Below the pieces are notes generated by a model. It was not told the origin of the DNA. It worked only from the letters and a program-made list of their open reading frames with translations, and made no database searches. Shown piece after piece: positions 52,940 to 63,372 of a stretch of 64,000 bases of DNA. Within the stretch, counting starts at the first letter, position 1. Every line of letters begins with the position of its first letter. Made by a program: the position numbers and the translations under genes. This DNA comes from Fagopyrum homotropicum. Taxonomy: Eukaryota > Streptophyta > Magnoliopsida > Caryophyllales > Polygonaceae. Location: NCBI GenBank assembly GCA_033239125.1, contig BSWB01000001.1, positions 114,508,916 through 114,572,915 on the forward strand, read 5' to 3'.

Positions 52940-55900
52940 TGTAACACCCCGAATCCGCGGGGCTCGGAGTTCCACATTGGGCTAGGATCTCATAATGGAT
53001 CCTGACCCTAGCCAGACAACAAGTTCACTAGACCTTACAACATGGCACTGACAGATATAAAAACAAATGCATAAAACTGTATAAAATGTACATCCAAAAG
53101 GTAAGACAACATAGCCGAGTATATAAACCAACGCCCTCACACAGGAGGTAACAAAAGATCATCCTCACGCAGGAGGGAAATATATAAACCCAAAAGCTCA
53201 CAACAACCTATGTGCGAGACGTCCTCGGCCTACCACTCTACTAGATCACCCAGCAGCATACCTATCATGTGGGGCATGTACAACATGGTAAAAAACCATT
53301 AGCTAACCATACACATATATAGAGTAATGCATAAGCACAATCATAATCAAGGAAAGATAAATACATCAGCATGCTTTCACACATTTACCCATTTTATCAT
53401 CTCAATATAATGGTCATTCACTCAAATCGTATATATAAATATATACGAAACTATGTGGCACGAGGACCGATACATCCTCGCCTCTGAGCCTGCTAGCCAG
53501 CTGCACAAGTATCGGTCACACAATCAGTGTACCTTGTGGGAGTGGATTGTGCCCTTCCTGTAAAGTCAGTCTGGCCTGACATCAGAGAACCTCCTAGACT
53601 CCACGGTGGGATGAAAGGGAAAGGTTATCACTGCCACGCATACGGGGCAATCAATAAAACATAGGTTGGTATAAACGACATCTCATGTTATCATAGAAAA
53701 CATACAAATCACACACCACTCATGCAAACACCCAATATAAGGATGGCAGCTAAGTAAGTCCTACGGACTTACCTCAACCTCGATCAAACTCAACCACAAT
53801 CACCTCTACACTGGAGGGACAACACAGCCTATAAACAGGGCATAAAGAGATATATCAATCTCCTATCAACACAAGGGTCACCCCTAGATTTAAAGGGATC
53901 CATAGGATCATCCTCAACCTAAGCTCACAATCTAATGAGCCTCAAAATCCTTACAAGGCATAAACCGATCATAACCTCAACCAAACACATCCTTACACCT
54001 CTAGCATGATCCCATACACTCACACTAGGAAAAGAGGGAACAAAGGCATCCTAAGGAAAGCCTAGAAACACACACACACACCAGCAAAACCAAGAGAAGA
54101 CCCTTGCTGATGTAGGTGGCGCAGGGGCGGCTCACTGGTGGCGCGGGGGCGGATCTTGGCCAGCGCAGGGGCCGCTGCAATGTGGCCTAGGGGCGGCTGA
54201 ACAACAAGAGACACCACCTTAACTCTTTCTTCACTTCTTCCTTCGATTCTTTACTCCTTCTTCACTCCAACAACAACATACATATAGAACATACATATAT
54301 ATATATCAACACAAGCCAAACGTAGCTGAAACATGATCCAAGACTAAGGAAAGTAAGCTAGGCTAAGGGAAGAGAGGAAAAGATGAAGAAAAGAGGAATG
54401 AAGGAAGAAAGGCCATGGAAGCTTACCAATTAAGCTATCCAGAAGATCAACACAACATCAACACACCTCAGGCTGGCTGTTAGCATGAAATATGACTATA
54501 TTTTAGGCACTTATTTTAGTTGTTTTTCCCTCTTTTATGTGTACATAGATATGAGTTTGGAGCATTTGTGAGCTCATTCACCCACTTTGTCGATATAGAG
54601 ATCTACACTAGCTTTATTTGTTTATAGGAGAATAAAGGCTTGAATTGGAGCAAAATGTGGAAGTAAAGGATTATTTGATCATGCTTGATGGCAAGGAGAT
54701 GCTTTGGAGAAGCTAAGGAAGGAGCATGAGTGAAGAACATCACGAAATAAAGGCTTTCACAAAGAATTAGACTTCCACGCCCTAAATTACGGCCGTGGAC
54801 TTGGCATTGGATCGTGGAAAGTGAATTTGGAGCACAACAGAAAGTTACACGGTCTAAACCACGGCCGTGGAAACTTGTACTAGACCGTGATTTCCATGAT
54901 GAAGTGACGTGTCATATTTGCCACGTTAGCGACGGTTATTGGGCTTTCTCGTAACCCTATTTCGCCCTATAAGAAGGCTTGAGAAGGGGGTTTCGAGGAC
55001 GGCTGCTTTAGGGTTCATTTTACTTTCGGGATTGAGACGAAGGATTGGAGACTCGGATTGTAGCTTGTGAAAGACGTGATTTTGGAGATTGTGTACTTTC
55101 GGGATATCTTAGGGTTTACATTGGAGGACGGATTGACATTCCGTTCTTTGTTGTTTCTCTAGATCATTGTGAGGATTTCTATTCCTACTTTTCTGCATTC
55201 ATCAACCATACATTGTTGTGGATTCGAATTTTGTTATTGGATAATTATTGAGTTTTTGGAGTTTTATACCTTTTCTCTTTTAAACTTGATTTTTGATATC
55301 ATGATGATGATTATGGCTAAAACCTTTTAGCAATTCTAAGGTGAAGGGTTGATAGTTGTGGCTTAGATGATGATAGATCGATCATAAACATATTGGACCA
55401 TGAGGGTGTGAGAAACCTCGTCAACACCCTAAACCACGGTCTGTTTTTGAGTTCCACGGCTGTGGAATCACAAGATATAGCCGTGATTTTCTCTGCTTTA
55501 CGACCCTTGCTTTTGCTTTAATCTAAAGCTAAAGATTAGATTTAACCTAGCCTTGGCTTGCCTTTTCTAGGTAGTAGTGAGACTCAACATCCTCTATTTC
55601 GGTTTCGAGTGTCACAACCTTAACCGTTTTAGTTTATCTTTGATTCCTTGGGTTTGGGCATGGGTATTTGAGATTATTTCTTACCTTTAGATCCTTTCTA
55701 TATTGCAGCCTCAACAACCCTTATAGAGAGAGCCTCTCGGTAAGACATATATGGTTTTGGAACTTCACCGTACATAACCTTACATTAGTTATACCTTTGT
55801 AATCTTGACTCTATCCTTACATCTATAGAATATCTTGAATCGATTGCCACAATTGGATACTTGGATCTTTAGGATTGCTGTTTTTCCAATATTTGCAAAG

Positions 55901-56419
55901 CTTTTATACTTTATTTGCTCGATAATTTATGAACTGAATTTGATCCCCCAAATCCCTGAGTTCGATACTCTGGAATTCTTACTTTACTACGCCGATCCGT
56001 ACACTACGGGTTCGCTTGCTTTGATTTCAGTTTTATAATTTAAAACTTATTTGCACGCACACTTTGAGGCGAACACTGGCTCAACAAGGCACAAAAACAT
56101 CAAATCAAAGCAAGCTATCCAAGATCTCTCACAAACTCCACAAAACTCAAGGAAGATCAAGCAAGGATGATCCAAGGGAGAAGAGAGAATAAGAAGGTAC
56201 GCAGGAGAGAGAGATCAAGCAAGAATGGTAAACCCTCATCAGGAGGAAGAGATGAAGGTTATAAAGAGGTAAAAGAGTAAAGCATGGGTCAAAGGGTCAA
56301 AGAAGACGGCTGCAGCACACAGAGCCGCAGGGGCGCCCTCTGGTTCGCGCAGGGGCGGTCCAGGCACAATCCTGGCCCTCTTCTCACTCTCTCAACAACA
56401 CAACAACTAGGCTCTTACA
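52940..56419 (-). repeat. T4 3' LTR with nested solo LTR
   Basis: Starts 'tgtaacaccccgaatccg' and ends 'gctcttaca', followed by a polypurine tract. It is interrupted by the solo LTR 54478-56075. Motif clusters CCGCAGGGGCGG lie at 54118-54200 and 56322-56360. It serves as the full-length reference for the T3 LTR pieces. Confidence 0.93.
54478..56075 (+). mobile_element. Solo Athila LTR inside T4 LTR
   Basis: TGTTAGCATG to GGCGAACA, flanked by the duplication CTGGC (54473-54477 and 56076-56080). It is related to the E1/E2 LTRs but clearly diverged. Exact CCACGGCCGTGG is at 54859, with a second cluster at 55430-55490. The TATA-like site is TATAAGAA near 54969. Confidence 0.96.
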
Positions 56420-57015
56420 TCTTACCCCCTTAAAAACAAGTTTTGTCCCGAAACTTGCAAGATCGCAAAACCTCTCGGACTCACAAGCTGAGGTATTACT
56501 CTCTCTCTCTATCGGAGGTATCACATCTCCGCTCAGAAGGTCAGAACCTACACAAATCTATAACCTCAAGCATAAACATGGAGGAATCATCAACTCTAGG
56601 AAACAGGGTCATAACGCTACCCAAAGGCGTAGAGGAATCACATCTCTCACCATACCACATCACAAGGCACAGAGGAAGCACATCTCTAGCCAAACATAAA
56701 CATATACATCGCATGGAGGAATAACATCTCCACTGAAACTATGTCCATCAAAGTAGCATGGAGGAAAGAACCATCTCCAGCTGAATCCTAATCAACTCAG
56801 ATAGCATGGAGGAAAGAACCATTTTCAGCTATAAACATGTATCATACTCAAATAGCATGGAGGGAATAATCATCTCCAGCTATAACATACGTCATGCTAG
56901 CATAGCAAGATCTAATAAGATCATAAAGTACATCATAGCTAGCATCGAGTAAACACATCAAGGCATGTAAGCACATAAGCACATAATCACATACTCACCA
57001 AGATAGCACTAATAT
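56420..57015 (-). other. T4 polypurine tract and post-pol spacer
   Basis: On the minus strand next to the LTR, 'aagggggtaaga'. The rest repeats 'agcatggaggaa' and 'catctcc' phrases several times, more often than T3. No coding region is visible. Confidence 0.7.
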
Positions 57016-58204
57016 CTACTCATTGACCCTAGGTGCATCTATCTCGGCATAAAACTCTAGTTCCTCTAGATACTATCCTCTGTCTCCCATGTAGCCTTCT
57101 CAGGTCCACGTCTAGACCACTGTATCCTCATCATAGGAATGTCCTTCAAATGCAGGCATCTCACACCTCGCTCTAGGACTGCAATAGGATACTCAGCAAA
57201 GGTGTGGTCTCGCTCCACCACCAAATCATCATAACTCACAATGTGCCTCGGATCTGGTATGTACTCTCTCACCTAAGACACATGGAATACAGGGTGAACA
57301 CCCTATAATCTCGGAGGCAAAGCTAATCTGTAGGCTGCCCTCCTAACTCTATCCAGTATCTCGAAAGGACCGACATATCGGGGACTCAACTTCCCCTTTA
57401 TCCCAAAACGTCTGACGCCACACGTTGGAGATACTCTCAACTAGACATGAGATCCTACCCTGAACTTTATAGGTCGATGCCTCTTGTCTGCATAAGACTT
57501 CTGGTAACTCTGTGCAGCCAACATCCTCTCTCTAATCAGCGCTACTCAAGCCATATCATCCTGAATCTGCTCTAGCGATATCTCACTGATACTGCTAGGC
57601 TCATTCCGGCATGAAGGTGTACGGCACCTACGTCCATACAGTGCCTCATAAAGAGTCATCCCAATATATGCATGCCAGCTGTTGTTGTATGAGAACTCAA
57701 CGAGTGGGAGGTAATCAGACCATTCATGTCCCCAATCCAACACACAAGCTCGCAGCATATCCTCTAGTGTATGTATGATCCTCTCAGACTGACCATCTGT
57801 CTGGGGGTGAAACACAGTTGTGAAGTGTAGAATTGTCCCCAAGGAGTCTGAATCTGCTGCCAAAACCTCGAGGTAAACCGTCCATCTCGATCAGAGACGA
57901 TCGTCCTCGGTACACCATGGAGTCTCACTATATGTCTAGTGTACTCCTCAACCAATATGCTTACTGGCCATGTCTCTCTGATAGGAATGAAACGTGCCGT
58001 CTTCGTCAATCTATCAACAACAACCCAAATAGCATCAAAACACCTACTGGGTCTCAATCCCGTCACAAAGTCCATGGAGACGTCCTCCCACTTCCATTGT
58101 GGTAGTGACAATGGATGGAGCTCACCTCCAGGTCTGCAATGCTCTATCTTGACCTGCTGACAAGTCGCACACTGAGCCACAAATCTGGCTATATCGGGCT
58201 TCAC
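57016..58204 (-). pseudogene. T4 integrase and chromodomain-like tail (degraded)
   Basis: The tail encodes MMRIQWSRRGPEKATWE (57066-57272), as in T3. Integrase core: 'CATCQQVKIEHCRPGGELHP', 'WEDVSMDFVTGLRPS', 'VSDRDGRFTSRFWQQ' (57764-58204) and 'FHPQTDGQSERI', VEFSYNNSWHAYIG (57546-57863). This copy keeps the zinc-binding Cys pair and catalytic Asp region better than T3. Frame changes occur near 57545, 57300 and 57800, and a small deletion near 57060 removes part of the last codons. Confidence 0.88.
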
Positions 58205-58210
58205 CCCTCC

Positions 58211-59640
58211 CTACCAATATGAACGTCTTACATCATGGTACATCTTACTCGTACACGGATGTATAGAGTACGGTGTATTGTGAGCCTCCTGTAAGATCCT
58301 CTGTCTCATCTCTACATCAGCAGAAACACAAATGCGATCATCACGCTCCATCACTCCATCTACTCCTATGGAAAATTGTGGTGCCTCTCCACGAGACATC
58401 CTCTCTCTATTCCTCATCAAGGTCGGGCAAGTCTCTTGCTTCTGTTGGATCTCATCCAACAGACCAGGTAAAACCTCTAAAGCATACAACTTGGCATCCT
58501 CATCAAGAACTTGGATGTCCATCTCTAGCCAAGCTATATCCCTCTGAAGCTGAGGCTCTACTGTCAATCTAGCAATCGCCTTCTCTCGAGGCGTCTTCCT
58601 GCTCAAGGCGTCAGCTACAACATTCGCCTTTCCAGGATGATACAAAATCTCAAGGTGAAAGTCGTTGATCAACTCAAGCCATCGACGGTGGCGGTTATTC
58701 AACTCCCGCTGCGTGAAAATATACTTCAAACTCTTATAGTCTGTGAAGATCTGACATGTGGCACCATACAGGTAATGTCTCCAGGTCTTCAAAGCATGAA
58801 CTACCGCTGTAAACTCCAGATCATGAGTCGGGTAGTTCACCTCATACGTCCTCAGTTGTCTAGACGCATAAGCAATCACTCTGCCCCTCTACATCAACAC
58901 ACATCCCAAGCCTAACTTGGATGCATATCAGAACCCTCTGGCTATGCCAAGACAGGAGTTGAAGACTCGTTAGTGGATGGGCAATCACAAAAAATTCCTC
59001 CACAAAATGTCTGTAATAACCGGATAGGCCAAGAAAGCTACGCACTTCCTTGACGTTCGTCGATGTCGTCCAAGCAGCAACAGACTCAATCTTCGCCGGG
59101 TCAACTATAATCCCGTCGGCCGAGATGATATGCCCAAGGAAATCAACCTCAGACATCAAGAACTCACACTTAGAAAGCTTGGCATACAACTCTCTATCCC
59201 TCAAAATCTGCAAAACTATCCTTAGATGACCGGCATGCTCCTCTCTGCTACGAGAGTATACCAAAATGTCATCAATGAAGACCACTACAAACTAGTCAAG
59301 GAAGTCGATGAATATACTATTCATCAACTCCATGAAAACTGATAGGGCATTCGTCAACCCGAATCGCATAACTACAGACTCATAGTGTCCATAATGGGTA
59401 CGAAATGCCGTCCTGTGTACATCGTGCTCTCTCACCCTCAGCTGGGATAACCTGAACGCAACTCGATCCGGGAGAAAATTGTCACTCCTTGAAGCTGATC
59501 AAGTAGATCATCAATACGAGGCAGTGGATACCTGTTCTTTATGGTCACCTTGTTCAACTCTCTGTAATCAATACATAACCTCAAAGATATGTCCTTCTTC
59601 CGCACGAAGAGGCCAAGTGCACCCCATGGTCAAACGCTAG
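58211..59640 (-). pseudogene. T4 reverse transcriptase and RNase H (degraded)
   Basis: RNase H and the following linker are open over 58211-58879 ('RQLRTYEVNYPTHDLE', 'FTDYKSLKYIFTQRELNNRH', 'GKANVVADALSRK'). The RT catalytic motif MVFIDDILVYSRSREEHAGH lies at the start of 58860-59285, followed by the thumb and 'GLSGYYRHFVEEFF'. The RT fingers (59290-59640) are broken by several stops. A deletion near 58930-58960 removes part of the RT-RNase H connection. Confidence 0.87.
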
Positions 59641-59657
59641 GGCGTATAAAGCCCTTA

Positions 59658-60200
59658 TCAGTCAACTCCTCGAGTTGCTTCTTCAACTCCAACATCTCGA
59701 CAGGCGTCATACGGTATGGGGCCTTTCGAGATGGGTCTCGTACCAGGCTCTAACACTATGCTGAAGTCCACACTCCTTTGAGGCGGCAAGCTCGACGGCT
59801 CATCAAATATGTCTACAAACTCGTAGACCACTAGTATGTCCTCCAAAGCTAGACTCTCTCCATCCTTCTTGGCGTAGCACTACAAGGAATCACATCCCTG
59901 TGCAATCAGTCTAGTTGCTCGTACGACATTGATGACAGAACCTGCCTTCCCAAGGTCCCAACCCCGGAAGACCTTAATCTAACCTACGTCGGTAGAGACT
60001 GTAATAGTCCGTCTACCCACATCCAAAACCGCATGGTGTCTACGCATCTAGTCCATACCTAATATGACTTCTTCATGAATCAATGGCATGACTAAGAATT
60101 TAACAAATAAAACACAAGTCCCTAAACAAAGGGGACAACTACATATCTCATGGGTATGTCTGACCCGACTACCATCAGGTAAACCTATAGTAAAGGGTAT
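59658..60200 (-). pseudogene. T4 protease-RT linker and protease fragment
   Basis: 59658-59846 encodes 'SSLPPQRSVDFSIVLEPGTR', the linker before RT. Upstream to 60200 the protease region is recognisable by nucleotide match to T3 (15560-15720) but is full of stops. It ends where E4 inserted, next to 'agtaaagggtat'. Confidence 0.8.
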
Positions 60201-60208
60201 AGACAACA

Positions 60209-61944
60209 TGTATTATAGTCTATATTTTGGGGCTGGTTTAGACGTTTTATCTTCAATAATCTGCATGTATGGATGTATATTATGTGATTATATTGTTGTT
60301 TCATCAACCTTTACGGGAATCGAGGTCTACACCTAGTTTCGTTGTAATTGTAGGTAAAATGACACGTTTTATATTGAAATGGAGCTAAGGAGTCATTGGA
60401 GCTACATTCTGGAGCTTAAAGAAGAACTCAGGAAGAAGGGAAATGATTAAGAAGATTGACTTTGCACCAGATTCGAGAGATTTCACATTCAGTTGAGATT
60501 CACCTTGGTCATCTACAGTGTCACCTCGACCGAGGTGATCTTGAAAAGCGTCCCGACCGAGGTGAATACCCTGCCGCCGGTGAGATCCATATTTTTGGCT
60601 GAGATCTTTTAATTTTGGAAAGAAGATATCTTATATTTTTGGGCTGGGTTTCTGGAAGGAAGATATTATTTTTGGGAGATCTATTTTAGAGATATGGATA
60701 TAATTTCTAGGAAATTATCTTTTTAAGATATTATTATCTTTGGAAGATAATTCTTCTATATAAAGGGTTGGATTTTCCACAAGTTCAACCATGCTTACAT
60801 GCTTAGAGCATCCAGCAATTGAGGGATGTTCTGGAAGTTTTGAAGGAAGGATTGAAGATCAAGGAAGGAAGGAATCTAGTTTGGAGTTAGATTTTAAAGG
60901 AAATTGTAAGGCTTCCTTAGATTGTCTTTTTGATTGATTGTCCTTGCTGATTTGTGATTGAGGAACGCTTGTTGCTTGATAATTGATTCAGTTATTGAGA
61001 CCTTTTTCTTAAGGTTTTCTTATTCGAATATTGATTCCCGTTCCTATTAATTTGATTATTGTTATCATGATGATTGTTGGCTAAGTTTCCTATGCGATTC
61101 TAGTGTGATTGGCTGAAAGTTGTGGGGAAGACAATGATAGAATGATCTTAATCCCAGCAGTACCCTGAAAGCTCAAGTCTTTAACCTTAACCCTAGAACA
61201 CCTCACTCAGTCGAAGAACATCTCGGCCGGGGTGGGAACTTGATTGAACGAGATGAACCTTTCCTGATCCGAAACTGAATGTAAGTGTTCTAGTTTGCCA
61301 AACCCTATCCTTATTACACCTTTCCTGGTTCATTGCAAGCCTATGATGAGACTTACCCGGTGATTCCTTTGTTTGTATACCCAAGATCATTAGTGTAGGT
61401 AATAAAGGTTTATACTTTATTGGGGTTTGAGTGTGCCTTCATCCCATCTTTGAGAGTTAGCCTGAGACTTATCCGGTAATGGTTGATTTTATTCCCTTGG
61501 GTGGTGTGTTGGTTTAAGATTATAGTTCCTTTCCTTAATACCTTGAGACTTACATGGTAATAGGAGCTTTGGTTTGGGATAGTGAGTAGTGAGACTTACC
61601 CGGTGATCTATTCCCCCCTTAGAAACACCTTCCCTTTGCAAACCTCCGCTTTGTCCACGTCATTTGTTAAGATCTTGAGTCGGAACCACAACTAGATGCT
61701 TTAATCCCTAGAATCCGCATTTCCCCTTACTTGACTTTTACATCATCTTTGATTGCTTTAATTGCTTATTTGTAACATTTGACAACCTGATTCTGTGCTT
61801 TGTTTCACCTAAGTCCCTGTGATCGACCCCTGGAATTCTTGCTTTTTATTACAATTGACCCGTACACTGTGGGTTTGCATATTTGTTCAAGCATACTTCT
61901 TGGGTTATAAATTTAAAGCTTGCATACTCCGTTTGGAGCGACCA
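60209..61944 (+). repeat. E4 5' LTR
   Basis: Starts TGTATTATAG and ends GGAGCGACCA next to the primer site. TCACCTCG-AC-CGAGGTGA (60531-60548) is an inverted repeat with eight-base arms. Related motifs are at 60555-60570 and 61200-61235. TATATAAA is at 60757-60764. 'gagacttacccggt' type repeats lie near 61348, 61456, 61546 and 61592. The last 140 bases carry the end block shared with the other Athila LTRs. Confidence 0.92.
60757..60764 (+). promoter_or_regulatory. E4 LTR TATA box
   Basis: TATATAAA followed by 'gggttgg', about 200 bases after the motif cluster, as in the other LTRs. The assignment rests on position. Confidence 0.6.
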
Positions 61945-61949
61945 AGTTT

Positions 61950-61967
61950 TTGCGCCGTTGCCGGGGA
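61950..61967 (+). other. E4 primer-binding site, one G missing
   Basis: TTGCGCCGTTGCCGGGGA. Compared with the perfect tRNA-Asp site, one G of the GGCGCC block is missing, which would bulge the tRNA near its CCA end. It follows the LTR by five bases. Confidence 0.9.
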
Positions 61968-62071
61968 CTTGGTCTAGACCGAGCCGGTTTCGGTTGTTTT
62001 TCGCGGCTCTTGCCCTTGTTGCTATTAACCACTCTACACAACTGTTTTTGCAGGATCTTTTTCTTAGATTT

Positions 62072-63372
62072 ATGCAGAGAACCCGTGCTGGAAAGGAAAT
62101 CGTTCCTTACGATCCCGAACCAGAAAAGACATACAAGCGACGATTAAGAGAAGCTAAGATGGCCAATCAAGACAATCGCGATCTTGAGGCCGAATTGAAG
62201 GAGGCGCTGGAACAACTACTCCTCAACCAAGAAGAACTGCAGTGAGAGTGAGAGGAGACTCGTGCAAGAACTGAAGAGATTGAAGCAGATATGGCCGCTC
62301 TAAGGGCCCAGTTTCTGCCTCGACCGAACCAAGATCCTCGACCGAGGCAAGACCCAGTCCATGTTGCCCCGGCCGAGATACATCCACCTCGGATGCCTGT
62401 CCGAGATGTTCTTTTTGCTGGAGTTCCACAAACCTTGGGACAAAGGATGGACCCTAATCAATAAGTGAGGCGTCCAGGAGTCAACCTAGGTGATCCAGCT
62501 GAGCATGATTACGAACTTCGACCGCAAGTTCTATATATGATCCGATAATGCCAATTTGGAGGTTTAGAGAGGGAGTCTCCGCATCAGCATTTGCAAAACT
62601 ACGAGATTCTGATAGAGACCTTGAGACCTTCAAGGCTGGAAAATAACAACTACAAGTTGAGGCATTTCTATTTTTCTTTGAAAGATAAGGCGCTTGCTTG
62701 GTATCAATCTCTTCCAACCGGAAATATCAAGACTTGGGAAGAGATGACGACGGAGATTCTAACAAAGTTCTTTCCTCCCTCAAAGACCTTGAAATGACAG
62801 GGAAGATTAATGCATTCATCATGAAGGACAAGGAGAGTTTGTTCAAGTCATGAGAGAGATTCAAAGATGTTCTATTGGATTGCCCACATCATGGGATTCC
62901 AAAGATAGAGTTGCTGGAGATATACTTCAAGGGATTAGATGGAGCTACTCAATTCAATCTCCAACTACTTTCTGCTGGCACATTCATGGATATGCCGATA
63001 GGCAAAGCTTGGGATTTCATTGAAAAGCAAGCTTTGCATATGGAGAAGTACTCCCATCAAGGAGCTGATAATGGAGTAAGGAGAGTTAGTTCCAAGACAC
63101 TTCATCAAATGGAAATTAACTGATCTCGCTTAACAATGATGTGAAGCAATTGAAGGAGCTTTTAGTAGCTCACACAAAGAAGGAGCAAGATGGATGATAT
63201 CAAGGAAGAAACAACTACCAAGGGTCACAAAACAACAACCAAAACAACAAAAGGAACTCCAACGGCAACAATTGGAGATCTAATCAACAAAATCCGGGTA
63301 ACCCTTATTCTCATGCTCAAAATGCTCTTAACCCTCCCTCTTCTTCCTCTTCTACTCTATTGAGAAGGCAGG
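62072..63372 (+). pseudogene. E4 gag (degraded)
   Basis: The start is taken at 62072 (MQRTRAGKEIVPYDPEPEK). The coiled coil is followed by two TGA codons (62243 and 62249), then a linker with CCTCGACCGAGG-type motifs (62310-62400). The capsid-like domain covers 62590-63060: HFYFSLKDKALAWYQSLP, ILTKFFPPSKT, 'LLEIYFKGLDGATQFNLQL', WDFIEKQALHMEKYSHQG. More stops lie near 62461, 62547, 62795, 62852 and 63120. The Asn-rich stretch (63210-63260) is frameshifted. The ORF is cut at 63372 by an inserted LTR. Confidence 0.88.

Larger units (their letters stand above)
52940..60208 (-). mobile_element. T4: second chromovirus copy, cut by E4
   Basis: On the minus strand: protease to integrase (60200-57016), spacer, polypurine tract and 3' LTR (56419-52940). 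It is the same family as T3. The gag, primer site and 5' LTR are missing because E4 begins at 60209 within the protease region. No target duplication can be checked. Confidence 0.9.
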
